Shown here: in pieces, positions 24,481 to 36,110 of the stretch
Numbering within the stretch: position 1 is the stretch's first letter
How the letters are laid out: the number at the start of each line of letters is the position of its first letter
From: Siphonodentalium dalli
Lineage: Eukaryota; Mollusca; Scaphopoda; Gadilida; Siphonodentaliidae
Length of the DNA stretch: 64,000 nt
Assembly: GCA_032622095.1 (NCBI GenBank)
Contig: CP136064.1
Location: 220,422,205-220,486,204 of the forward strand
Direction: 5' to 3'
Position numbers and translations under genes: made by a program
Notes under the pieces: generated by a model
Databases searched by the model: none
Seen by the model: the letters and a program-made list of their open reading frames with translations, nothing else
What the model was told of the DNA's origin: nothing

Positions 24481-26299
24481 CAAGACAGTCAATGACTGTG
24501 GGTCGCTCACCAGACTGTAAAGTCTGAGAAGAATGGGACTCTGAAGACTACAAGAGTCAGTACGTGACAATATCACGTAAGACAAGTAGTTCTAAACATG
24601 GACATAGATGGAGGTTCTCCGATGAGCAGGGCTCTTCAACTTGACATTTCTAATTGCACACCACTGACAAATCTCCAACCTCTTACATTTTACAGAAGAC
24701 AACCATACCACAGTACTAAGTTCACAGAAATCATTTTGCACACCCTCTTAGGTTGAATTTTACAACTAGTACAAGGATATAGGAGAGTTAAATCTCTAAT
24801 CTCTGCCCCTATTAGAACAAATGTGAATCCCCATCTATGAGATCCATTCATCTAGTAATATCATTATACCCCCCCCCCCCCAATATCCAATAGGGTATGA
24901 TTTCACCTGGATAAGTGGTACGTGGTTAAGAAAATAATATTGGAACAGCCAAGTCTGTATTTAGTATGTCTGATCTTTGCAGAATGAGGTCCACAAAAGG
25001 TGAATTTAATGACACTATTCCCCAAGGTGGAAAAGCATCAACGAATTCACCCTATGGGGACCTCATTTCCTAAAATGACCCAATTTGAACAAATCTGAAC
25101 CCGGTCACCCAAGGCCCATCCATACCAAATATAAGCTAATATAGGCTCAATGGTTCTTGAGAAGAAATTTTAAGATTTACTATGGAGGGAAAGAGTTATG
25201 GTCCTAGCTTCGCACCTATTTGATATGATGAACTTATTTGAACAAATCTGATTGTGAGTCACCTAGGGAACATGCACACTGAAATATATAAACATATTTG
25301 GTCTTTAATATGGAGAAGAAAACAATTGTTGATAGACGGATGGATAGACATCCCAACAGACAGACGAGTGGAAGGACCGCCTGACAGACATAAGACAAAT
25401 TCAATCCAATATACCCCCCCCCCCCCCAAATGTTTCTTTGAAAAATCAGGGTATGATTTCATCTGGATAAGCGGTGGTTAAGAAAATAATATGCCAGCCA
25501 TGTCTGCATATAGTGTGTCAGACATTTGCAGAATGAGGTCCCCAAATGGTGAATTTAATGACAATATTCCGCAAGGTGTGCTAGCATCACCAGATTCATC
25601 CTCAGTCTGATTAGGCCTCACCAGCCATGGGAAACCTATATAGGAACAGATTTAAGTTATAAAGTTGAAGTTTGTAATGCACACCCATTGAGCACCTCAA
25701 TTATGCATTTTATCTTCTGCAAATTGGGGGGGGGGGCATAGAAACTGAACAGAAGGGAAAAAGTAAAAAAGTAACTAAAACAAAATTTCAATTTGATACT
25801 TAAGATACTTCACAGAAGATGATGCCTAAGCAGAATTAGGTCCATGGAGGGTGTATTTGGTGATGCTAGCCTGATGTACAGGGTTGCAACACTAAATTGA
25901 CCCTCTGGGGACCTCATTATGCAAATGTCAGACACTAAATTCAGGCAGTTTGTTTAAAATTGCTAGCAGTAATGTTTACACAAGCTGCCAGGTGACATTT
26001 TATTGTAATCTAGATTAATGACATGTGTCTCTCTCTGTCTATCCACAAAGATATATCTGCAACTTTAATAGAACAGGTATTAAAGTTGGAAGCTGGAGAT
26101 GATATCCGTTGGAAGGGATGTTGGTTGGGTGCAGGCCACTGCAGGGTGGGGTGGGTCTGGGCCATATGGGATGGGGGATGGGTAATGGAATATTTCTGTA
26201 ATTTCATTAAAGATTAAAGTTTCATAACTCTGCAGATGTTATAATGGTGTCACTTTTTTCAAATTTTATAAAATGTTTTAAAACTAATTTTTTTGTTTG
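24481..26299 (+). repeat. Direct duplications of an unidentified dispersed repeat
   Basis: A block at about 24885-25070 (GGGTATGATTTCA-CTGGATAAG, AAGAAAATAATAT, GCAGAATGAGGTCC, GGTGAATTTAATGACA) recurs at about 25448-25620 and partly at 25820-25930. The stretch 25080-25330 (TTTGAACAAATCTGA twice, AAAGAGTTATGG, AGTCACCTAGGGAACATGCA) matches 26880-27120. It ends in a GACGGATGG-like run and a C homopolymer. There is no coding relic I can name. Confidence 0.6.
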
Positions 26300-26303
26300 T
26301 TAA

Positions 26304-26797
26304 AGGTACGGTTGGCCTTGGCGGTGGGTATCCTGTGAAAATATTTCCACCCGTCAAAAACCGCCACAAACAGAAAGAACATCAAAATGTAGACAGACTT
26401 TGTCCGTATACAAATAAGAAATATCGCATAAACAGTATGTTATTGTCAAATGTTTGACCATTGTTATGTAAACAAAAGCATAAAAAGTTACTTTTCTGGT
26501 GTTTGTTTATATTATGATGATATACATAAAGAGCGTACTTTGTGGGTGAATTCCTGATATGGGACTAATAAAGAGCGTTTATGCCATTTGTGTGTGATTA
26601 GCCAGTAGCATTGTGCTGTCTTCTGTAACACAATCAGGCTCTTGCTTAGGTAAAATATAGTAGGTCTTTATGATAACATGCTGTTTACGTGATGGTCATG
26701 GTATATATGAACGAAACTGTATGCGTTTTAATGTTTTTCTGTTTACGGTGATTAGAACAAATATGAATATTTTCGACAACTAAGGCCTCACGTGCCT
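26304..26797 (+). mobile_element. MITE family A, intact 494-bp copy
   Basis: This is flanked by TTAA at 26300-26303 and 26798-26801. The ends are AGGTACGGTTGGCCTT and, on the complement, AGGCACGTGAGGCCTT. It contains the uninterrupted site TTACTTTTCTGGTG. A TTAA target suggests a piggyBac- or Kolobok-type transposase acting in trans. It has no coding capacity. Confidence 0.9.
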
Positions 26798-26869
26798 TTA
26801 AATTGAGCAAGGTGAAAATTCAAAAAATTTTAATTAAATTTTTTTTTTAGTTACGTCACTGGTTCCGCC

Positions 26870-27240
26870 CACATTCGATCCAGTGACCTCATTTGAACAA
26901 ATCTGAATAACAGTCCCCCAAGGACCCTTTGTATCAAATAAGAACCCATTCGGCCCAATGAAATTTGAGAAGTCGTTGTAAGAATTACTATGGTGGCAAA
27001 GAGTTATGGCCCTGGCTTCGCAACTATTTGATCCAGTGTCCTAATTTGAACAAATATGAATGAGAGTCACCTAGGAAACATACACACCAAATATGAACCC
27101 ATTCGGTTTCATGGTTCCAGAGGAGAAGATGTTCAAAGAATTGTAGACGGACGGATGGACGGACGGACGGACGATGGACGGACGACGGACGAAGAGTGAT
27201 GACAATAGCTCCACTGGAGACTTCGTCTCAGGTGAGCTAA
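26870..27240 (+). repeat. Dispersed repeat ending in GACGGACG run and AGGTGAGCTAA
   Basis: Two related segments (TTTGAACAAAT-TGAA to CAAGG or AGGAAACATAC) precede GACGGACGGACGG and the ending TCGTCTCAGGTGAGCTAATA. From memory this ending is common in bivalve genomes, but I cannot check it here. A related, more decayed copy lies at 25080-25400. Confidence 0.6.
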
Positions 27241-27638
27241 TAAAAACGTGAGACAACCAGCCCCGGAAAATCTGGACAACCCACCCTAACATACGCCCGC
27301 GCGAGTTGTCCCTGTGGTCCAGATTCGGTCTGTAGTCAGATGTACTATATACACATGTATATAGTTGTATATACAGGAACGGGACCATCCGCCCCAGGCA
27401 CAACCGACACCAAGCGACCCGGAACAACCCGACCCAATTAAAGTACGAACTATGTTTTGGTTTAAACCTTTAATTAAATTAGGATAAGATATGGTAAATT
27501 GTAGTTGTGATACACTGCATGGACATAATGATATAGTATTCTGTATGAAATATGAAGAATATTTTAATATGAATATATACGGAAGTACAACATATGTATA
27601 TGAAAAAGGAATGTATAGTACATGTATATGCTACTTCA
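27241..27638. other. No gene seen
   Basis: This is a locally GC-richer stretch followed by AT-rich sequence. The minus-strand frame at 27071-27427 mostly reads through the GACGGACG run and shows no family features. Confidence 0.4.
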
Positions 27639-30600
27639 CAGCCTGTTCTCGTGAAAATAGCCACACTCCCGGCTTATTTTTATGAGCGAAATAAGCTCAT
27701 ATCAATATAGGCTCTGTGTGGAGATAAACGTACACTATGGGAGTACATATGGTTTCCATAAAAATAAGCACGTAACGATCTTATTTTAATGAGCGATATA
27801 AGCCCCTATTGGTATTATTTAATCACAATATACGCTCTATATGGACCTAAAACTCAGTTTATAAAACAGTCCAATATGGGACTATCTCCCATATTGTCAT
27901 TATTAAAGGTACTCAATCCGATAAAACTCCTCTCAATTACTATTTCAATGGCTTCGGTGGTCAAAAATATTTGATTCGAGTCGAGGAAGTCACCCATCAA
28001 AGCTCAGATTTGTTAGATATCGATTTTAGAAATCTATTATTTTTCATTATCGGGAATTCTTTCTGGCCCAGAAGACAGTCACAATTTCGTTATTATTACC
28101 ACTTGATTATAGAGTTATCCATCCTTGTCTGTTTGAATAGAGTTTTGGCGTAAAATCTCGAGCAGGTTACCAAATTGACGGCAGTTATTAGTACTCATCT
28201 CGAGCAATTAACAAATTTCAAAAATCAATATCTAATAACTCTGAGCTTTGTTTGATGGGTTCCTCGACTCGAATCAAATATTTTTTACCCCCAAAGCCAA
28301 AGAAATAGTAATATAGGACCCTCTGATCGGATTGTTGTTGTTGGAATCTGTTGAGATGGGGACCCTCTTTACGGATTGAGTACCTTTAAATCTACCGTTT
28401 TTCATCGCAACTTATCCTCGCGAAAATAGGTTCATATTGGGCATACATATTAACATATGTTTCAATGGACTTAATTGATTCGGAAATAAGCCATTAGTGA
28501 GTTTATACCCGTTATTTAGTTGAATGAAGCGAGCCGCAGTTAAAACACATTATAAAGAGCGTGAATCTGGTATGTCGTGTCGCAACATATCCTCCCCCAA
28601 ATAAGCACATAATCGGCCTATAATGTGAAATAGGTACATTTTATTGTGAAATAAGCAGATAATAGATCATATCCGTCATTTCGTTTTATGGCGCGGCCAC
28701 ATTGAAAAAACATGCTATAAAGAACATACACATGAAAACCGTGAGTTGGCTTATTTGTGTCATTTTCTGCACACAATCTGATTACAATCGACTCATTGGC
28801 AGTCGATAATGTGACTAAAATTGTCTCATTTTCAGCACATTATCGACTTAAATTTATGAGATTCTAAGCATATTATCTACCTAAAAATGTTTATGTATAA
28901 GCAGATAATCTGCGGGTTGTCGGGAGAACAGGCTGCATGTCGATAAACAAGTTTAGGTTGTTAAATAATGACAATGGGAGCTTAATTCGCTCATTAAAAT
29001 AAGCCCGTTTCGCGCAGCGTTATGTGCTTATTTTTACGAGAACAGGATGAAACACATCGTCGTGCAAATAGGTTCAAATTGGACCTACATGTAGCTATTC
29101 GCATAGGTTGATATTTGAAATAATTTGATTATGAAATAACTCCATAGTGAGCTTAAATCGTTACTCCGTTATGGCCGCAGTGAAAACATTATAAAGATCG
29201 TGAAATTGGTAAGTCGTGTCGATGAAAAGAGGTAGATTAAATCATTTCAATTTGGGCTTGATATGTATGGAAATAATCCCATATTGTACTGTTTTATTTA
29301 TAAAAACAGTGTGTTAGATCCATATAGAGCGTATATTGTGGCAAAATAATTCCAATATCAGCTTATATCGCGCATTAAAATATGTCCGTTTTGTACTTAT
29401 TTTCATGAGAACAGCATGACAAGTCTTGAGTTGTTTAATCGTGTTCTCGTGAAAATAAGCACAATACGGGTTTTCCTCATATTGAAATAACCCATATACA
29501 TGTACATGTAAGATTGTTTTAATAACTAGCGTTTAGGCCTTATGGAGCGTATTTCAGTTTTCAAATAATGTCAACATGCAGACTGTTCTCGTGAAAATAA
29601 GCACATAAACGCCATGTTATTATGAACTAAATATTGCCATTATTTAACCGCAGTATACGATATGGACAGAAAATGCGGGTTTTAAGACAGTCTAACATGG
29701 GACTATTTCCATACGAAATATGCCCATATTGGCACTATTTAATCTATCTACCTATTCTCATCGAGATAACTTACTAGATTCACGCTCTTTAGAAGGTATT
29801 TTCACTGTGGCCTGCGCCATTCTACGGAATAACTGGTATACGCTCACGTGGGCTTATTTCAGAATAAAATAAGTCCAATATGAACTGTGTGAATACTTAG
29901 GTCCAATATAAACCTGAGGATATGTTGAGATGAAAAAGTAGATTAAATAATACCAATATGGGCTTACATAGAAATAGTCCAACATTTGACTGCTTTAAAA
30001 ATCGCGTTTAGGTTCAATAATGGCAGTATGAGCTTAATTCGCTCATTAAAATAAGCCCGTTATGAGCTTATTTTTACGAGAACAAGCTGCATATCGTCAT
30101 TATTTGATTATTTGATTATTATAACAGCCCTATATGGGATATTTCAATATGCGATAAGAACATCTTATGATTATTTTTGCAATTTGTGTTGTGGAATACA
30201 ACACAAATAAACCAACTCAAGACTGTTCTCGTGAAAATAGGCACATAATAATATGATATAAGCCCGTATTGTCGCCAATAGTCCCGATTCCAGAAGTAAA
30301 TATTTACAATTGAGCGTAGTTCAGACGATGATTTCTATGGAGAGGTACGGTCGATTTACTTGACATAGCGCCTGAATGCTAACTTATCAGTTTCACATAC
30401 CCGTACAAGTCCATAATATGTCTTTAAAGTGCGTACATCTGATAAGCTGTGGGTTGGCTTAGTTGTGTCATTGTCCGCTCATAATCTGCTTAGAATTGTT
30501 CCATTATGAGGCGATAATGTGACTAATTTGGTATAAATTTCAGCACATTATCGACTCAAAATGAGAGCGTTCATAAGCAGATTATATACCTAGAATATTT

Positions 30601-32640
30601 AATTTTATATAAGCAGATAATGTGCGGGAATTTGGGGAACAGGCTGTTTAAAACGGTACAATATGAGACTATTTACATAAGAAATAAGCCCATATTGGCA
30701 TTATTTTATCTACCTTAGTTTATCACTTACTTACCAAAGCTACCCTAATTGTATTGTTTTTACTGAAATAAACCCATATCAGTATTATTAATCTAGCTTT
30801 TTTCATCGACACAACCTACCAGATTCAAGCTCTTTATAGTCAATGCTGCCCTCGCCATTCAACCGAATAATGGCTATAAGCTTACTGTGGACTTATATCA
30901 GAATCAAAAGAACCTATGTGAATACTTAAAGGTCAAATATGAACCTATTTACATGAGGATGTGTTGCGATGAAAACAAATTAGATTGAATAATACCAATA
31001 TGGGACTAGTTCGATAGAACAGTCTGATATTGTCTGTTTAAAAAGCCGCGTTTATAGGTATATATATATAGCGTACATGTATACATATTAAGTTAAATTA
31101 TACCTCTGTATGAGCTTATTTCGCTCATTAAAATAAGTCCTGTTTTGGGTTTATTTTCACGAAAACAGACTGCAAACTGCCATTATTTGAAAACTAAATA
31201 AGCTTCATATGGGCCTAAACGCTGGTTATTATAACAGCCCTATATAGATATTTCAATATGCGATAAGCTCGTCATGCTTATTTTAGCAATTCGTGTTGTG
31301 GCACAACACAAATAAACCAACTCAAGACTTACCATGCAGACGTCACCTCATGAAAATAAGCACATAACAATATGAGATAGGCACGTGGTGTGCTTATTTT
31401 CACGTCAACAGGCTGGAAAACAACACGATTAAACAACTCAACACTTGCCATGCAGATGTCAAGCTATTTTCGTGAAAATAAGCACTTAATGGCCGTATTT
31501 TAACGAGCGATAATTTTGGCATTATTTAATCGCAATATATATAAGCTCTATATTGACCTAAATCTCGGCTTTTAAAGCAGTACAATATGGGACTATTGCC
31601 ATATGATACTAAAATGCTACATTCCTCCAGTTGACATAGCGCCTGAATGCTAACTTATCAGTTTCACATACCCGAACAAATCCATATTATGTCTTTAAAT
31701 AGCGTACATCTGAAAAGTTATGGGTTGGCTTAGTTGTGTGATTGTCCGCACATAATCTGAATTGCCCCATTATGAGTCGATAATGTGACTAAAATATTCT
31801 CATTTTCAGCACATTATGGACTGAAAATGAGGACATTCTAATCAGATTATCTACCTAAAATAAATTATTTATAAGCAGATAATGTGCGGAATTTTGGGGA
31901 ACAGTCTGTTTAAAACACAGTACAATATGGGACTATTTACATACGAAATGAGCCCATATCGGAATGATTTTATCTGCCTTTTTTCATAAACACAACTTAC
32001 CAAAGCTACGCTCTTTGTACGGTGTTTGGCGCCATTCAACGGAATAAGGGACTCAGTATGTACTTATTTCAGAATCAGATAGTTCCAACATAAACCTGTG
32101 AATAGTTACATGTAGGTCCAATATGAACCTATTTGCACGAGGACATGTTTCATCCTGTTCTCATAAAAAATAAGCACATAACGGGCTTATTTTAATGAGC
32201 GAATTAAGCTCATACTGGCATTATTTAACCTCAATGTTTTCATCGACACGACATACCAGACTCACGCTCTTTAAAATGTGTTTTAACTGTGGCCCATGCC
32301 ATTTAGCTGAATAGCGGGTAGTAGTTCACTGTGGGTTTATTTCAGAATCGAATAAGTCCAATATGAACCTATGTGAATCTTTAGATCCAATATGAACCTA
32401 TTTTTACGAGAATATATGTTGCGATGAATAAAGGTGGATTAAATAATACCAATATGGGCTTATTTCTTATGGAAATAATCCCACATTGGACTGTTTTAAC
32501 ATCCTTGTTTTAGGTTCAAATATAGCATACATATATAATGAGTCTTAATAATTCCAATATGAGCTTATTTCGCTCATTAAAATAAGCCCGTTATGGGATT
32601 ATTTTCTCGAACACGGGCTGGAAAACAACACGAATAAACA
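27639..32640. repeat. Cluster of palindromic MITEs (satellite 2)
   Basis: Units begin with CAGCCTGTTCTCGTGAAAAT followed by AAGCACATAA, pass GGGCTTATTTTAATGAGCG and AAATAAGCTCATAT, and end with the inverse of the same sequence, so each full unit is itself a palindrome. Boundaries are visible near 27639, 28935, 29050, 30075, 30225, 30650, 31165, 31910, 32157 and 32610. A second subtype (MITE-D) contains GCACATAATCTGCTTAGAA and CAGCACATTATCGACT. Copies are head-to-tail, partial and interleaved. The short open frames inside are not genes. Confidence 0.8.
27907..28385 (+). mobile_element. MITE family B, 479 bp, TTAA target
   Basis: This is flanked by TTAA at 27903-27906 and 28386-28389, with inverted ends AGGTACTCAATCCG. 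The inverted similarity extends further inward (AAATATTTGATTCGAGTCGA on the left, its complement on the right). It interrupts a satellite-2 unit whose normal reading is CATTATTTAATCTACC. The outermost bases resemble family A, suggesting the same transposase class. Confidence 0.85.
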
Positions 32641-32648
32641 CATGACTT

Positions 32649-32650
<2 letters not shown>

Positions 32651-32681
<31 letters not shown>

Positions 32682-33202
32682 GTTTATTTGTACGTTACAC
32701 CATATATGGTCAAATGTACATGAACACAGAATAACAAGACAAAATGGACGGATTACATGAAACAAAGTTAAGTACAATGTAACAACAATGATATATGGCG
32801 GTATATGCTTATATATGACAATATACATATGTTATACCGGTATATGCCTATCATACGTTCAGATAATATATGTAGATGATTGGCAAACATACCATTCAGA
32901 GTTGATACTGGTAACACTGACATGGTCTCAAGTCGAAGAATCTTTGTTCCTTTTTTGTTGTACTCGATTTAAGAGTCGTTACTCTGTTGCCAAACCCCTT
33001 TCTTTTTCAATCCATAGTGGACAAAGTGTGCACCAAAGCCCGCATAGTTTTTGAGTCGCTGCTGATCATTATTTGTTTAAATAGTTTCTCGTTGGGGATG
33101 TTTAACAGATTGGGTGATATGTTCTCGTAAATACAGTAAGTACAGTAAATAATTGTCGATTTCATTGCATGTTTCGCAAATTCGCCCCGCTTCGTCGAAA
33201 TC
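32651..33202 (-). mobile_element. LINE2, 3' part with (ATTG)n tail
   Basis: On the minus strand the sequence ends AATAAA (at 32683-32688), then about seven ATTG repeats at 32651-32680. Upstream, shifted frames read GRICETCNEIDNYLLYL and then ISPNLLNIPNEKLFKQI, a decayed version of the C-terminal C-x2-C region and tail of an ORF2 protein. It is cut at AAATC (33198-33202) by a foldback element, and the remainder is 35759-36110. About 0.9 kb is present, so the copy was 5'-truncated when it inserted into satellite 2. Confidence 0.7.
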
Positions 33203-33242
33203 TACGGCGGCCTGGAACCGCCACCTCCTCTTCAGTTAGTTT

Positions 33243-33625
33243 CCTGATATATCAGGTTACCTATCCTGATATATCAGGTTAGTATCCTGATATATCAGGT
33301 TACGTATCCTGATATATCAGGTTATTATCCTGATATATCAGGTTACGTATCATGATATATCAGGTTACGTATCCTGATATATCAGGTTACGTATCCTGAT
33401 ATATCAGGTTATTATCCTGATATATCAGGTTAGTATCCTGATATATCAGGTTATTATCCTGATATATCAGGTTACGTATCCTGATATATCAGGTTACGTA
33501 TCCTGATATATCAGGTTATTATCTTGATATATCCGGTTACGTATCCTGATATATCAGGTTATTATCCTGATATATCAGGTTACGTATCCTGATATATCAG
33601 GTTATTATCCCGATATATCAGGTTA
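33243..33625 (+). repeat. Left array of 18 CCTGATATATCAGG palindromes
   Basis: The 14-bp palindrome is repeated 18 times with spacers of only a few kinds: TTACGTAT, TTATTAT, TTAGTAT, plus one TTACCTAT. Three palindromes carry substitutions. The period is 21-22 bp. Confidence 0.95.
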
Positions 33626-33700
33626 TGTCTCGACCAATCCAGAGTGTCGTCTCATTGGCGGAGGCTTGTGGTTGGTTGGATTCTTAGTCAATATTGTTAG

Positions 33701-33771
33701 GCCAATGTATATGCTCTTATATATGCGAGGCTACCAGTAGGAGACTCGCATATATAAAAGAGTTCATTGGC
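33701..33771. repeat. Hairpin just inside the left arm
   Basis: GCCAATG pairs with CATTGGC, and CTCTTATATATGCGAG (33714-33729) pairs with CTCGCATATATAAAAGAG (33745-33762), leaving a loop of about 15 bases. Confidence 0.8.
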
Positions 33772-34079
33772 ACAGGTTTTTGCAAAATTTCAAGGAGCCC
33801 CAGTCACGGAAGTGTTAGCAAGAACCGAACCATCCACTGAGCGATGACCAGTCCATTATTAACCCTTTCTATACTAAATAATCATTGACGAGTAGTTCCC
33901 TTCGGAAATGATTAGATAATAAGTTCAAATGAAAGTGTCAATGACACTGTAGCTCAACGTTGGTAGGTGTTAATTTCATGCTGAGCTGTCAATAGAATGA
34001 TAAAGGACTCCTATAGAAGAAGGAAAATCAAAAAGTTACAATAATGTACGCAATGGGCTTGTATTCTGTAGATGATATT

Positions 34080-35240
34080 GTTATACCCCATTTTCCGTCC
34101 GTCCGTGCGTCTGTATGTCCGTCAGTACGTCCGTCCGATGTCTGTTCATGTCATAACTTTAACAGTAGTGCTCAGATCTCAATGAAATTAGGTATGGATG
34201 TTCACTACTATGAGGACATTAAATAGAGGTTTCCATCGTTTTGTTCGGATTTTCCATTCTAGAGTTATTCATCATTGTTTATTTGGAAATTTTGGATTTT
34301 TGGTCCGTCTGATGTCTGTTCATGTCGTAACTTCAACAGTTGTGCTGGGATCTCAATGAAATTTGGTATGGATGTTCACTAGTATGATGAAATTCAATAG
34401 AGGGTTCCATTGTTCTGTTTCGCTTTTCCATACTAGAGTTATTCATCTTTGTTTATCTGGAAATGTTGGCTGTTTGGTCCATCCGATGTCTGTTCAGGTC
34501 ATAACTTGAACAGTAATGCTCGGATCTCAATGAAATTTTGTATGGATGTTCACCAATATGAGGACATTTAATGGCACATTCAACTGTTTTGTTTTGTTTT
34601 TTGTTCTATAGTTATTCATCTTTGTTTATATGAAAATTCTGATTTTTTGGGTCCAATCTGTCTGAGTATAGCAGTCATAAGTTATAGATATGCCCACACT
34701 AGGCGGTAATCCACAAAGGGGTATGCACCGGACGACAGTCCATCTCTTGTTTTCATTTAAAACATTTCACCAATAAATGAGGGATGCATGGTGTGCGAAT
34801 GAAATCCTGCTGGCGGCCATGTTTTCTTTTCATGAATTGCGTAATAATTGGATACCTCCCATGTTTTTTCAATGACATTTTTGGTGGCTCCCATCTCCCA
34901 GAAGATCCATATGAAGTTCAGTAAGGACTATATAAAAGATGTGGTCTGTATTGTGTGCCAAATCATTTAGTCATACAAAGTTTAAAATCCAAAAGGGCGG
35001 AAATGCTTTCAACGAAATTCGGAAACATTTGATATCCCCAGAGGTGACCCAAAACACGCCTGTATAAAGTTTTAAAATATTTGTTCCGATATTTGTTCTG
35101 CTGGGTGTGCCAATGGATCCAAATTTGAAATCCAAGATGACTGATGGCGGCCATGTTTTCTAACGAATTTCGGGAAAAAATAGATGGCTCCCATCTAGAG
35201 GTCACCCTGAAGATCCATATGAAGTTTGGTGAGGGGTGTG
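34080..35240 (+). repeat. Foldback core: GTCCGTCC run and three 180-bp degenerate repeats, then other decayed repeats
   Basis: Blocks at about 34130, 34310 and 34480 share GATGTCTGTTCA-GTC-TAACTT, ATCTCAATGAAATT and TATGGATGTTCAC. From about 34790 a different family appears (GGCGGCCATGTTTTCT twice, GATCCATATGAAGTT twice). No coding sequence is evident. Confidence 0.65.
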
Positions 35241-35356
35241 TGGTTAATCGCCTACATGTACATGCCACATCACTCATCCTCATCGTCACCAAACTTAATA
35301 TGGAACCAACCACAAGCCTCCGCCAATGAAAGACGACATTCTGGGTTGGTCGAGAC

Positions 35357-35725
35357 AACCTGATATATCAGGATACATAACCTGATATATCAGGATAATA
35401 ACCTGATATATCAGGATACGTAACCTGATATATCAGGATACGTAACCTGGTATATCAGGATAATAACCTGATATATTAGGATACGTAACCTGATATATCA
35501 GGATAATAACCTGATATATCAGGACACGTAACCTGATATATCAGGTTACTTAACCTGATATATCAGGATAATAACCTGATATATCAGGATACTAATCTGG
35601 TATATCAGGATACGTAACCTGATATATCAGGATACGTAACCTGATATATCAGGATAATAACCTGATATATCAGGATACTAACCTGATATATCAGGATACG
35701 TAACCTGATATATCAGGATACTAAC
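35357..35725 (-). repeat. Right array of 17 CCTGATATATCAGG palindromes
   Basis: This holds 17 copies in the inverse context, with spacers ATACGTAA, ATAATAA, ATACTAA and rare variants. The order of spacer types from the outside inward differs from that of the left array, so the two arms changed separately after the element formed. Confidence 0.95.
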
Positions 35726-35758
35726 TGAAGAGGGGGTGGCGGTTCCAGGCCGCCGTAT

Positions 35759-36110
35759 AAATCGAAGTAGCGTCCGCGTTCGATGCCCAAGGTGTGGCAA
35801 CTTATTCTTAATTTTGTCAGGGATTTACGCTATTTTGGGACGGAAATGACGTTGATATATATTTCCAAAGAAGTCATCGTTTTGAATGTTCTATACGTTC
35901 TAAGCTTGTTCCTTGGATGATCACGTCGATTGCTATTTTTGAGAAGTTTGGTGCGAATATTATCATTAAATATTTGTTTCTGTATTGAGTTATCGAAGAA
36001 GTCATTAATACCGTGACTTGGGGACATGGATGTGACTAATTGTTGACATTGTGACAGCGACCTGCTCCATGAATCCAGATTAGATTCAAATAGTTGTATG
36101 CACATGCACA
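35759..36110 (-). pseudogene. LINE2, upstream part of the split ORF2 C-terminal region
   Basis: The minus-strand frame contains WSRSLSQCQQ and later, after an in-frame stop, KSLTKLRISCHTLGIERGRY. The latter matches the conserved H-x-L-x-I-E-x-G-R-Y segment before the zinc-knuckle of LINE ORF2 proteins. It joins the frame at 33202 once the foldback element is removed. The 5' end abuts satellite-2 sequence (ATGTCAGCCTCTCGTGAAAA) at about 36110, so the frame's first residues there are not LINE. Confidence 0.7.

Larger units (their letters stand above)
33203..35758. mobile_element. 2.56-kb foldback element with palindrome arrays, 5-bp duplication AAATC
   Basis: AAATC lies at 33198-33202 and 35759-35763. 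Both ends read inward TACGGCGGCCTGGAACCGCC, then ACC-CCTCTTCAGTTAGT, an array of CCTGATATATCAGG palindromes, then CTCGACCAA-CCAGA, CATTGGCGGAGGCTTGTGG. Each arm is about 480 bp. Joining the flanks restores LINE2 codons from RGRYF to DEAGRICETC in frame. The core holds a strong hairpin, CCGTCCGTC-type repeats and decayed dispersed repeats. There is no transposase. Confidence 0.85.

Noticed and set aside
27071-27427. 118-codon minus-strand frame
   Set aside because: It is composed largely of the GACGGACG repeat read backward plus unrelated flank, with no domain.
33243-35725. CRISPR-like array
   Set aside because: The repeats are 14-bp palindromes with 7-8-bp spacers of only a few recurring types in a eukaryotic transposon. 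There are no cas genes or unique spacers.
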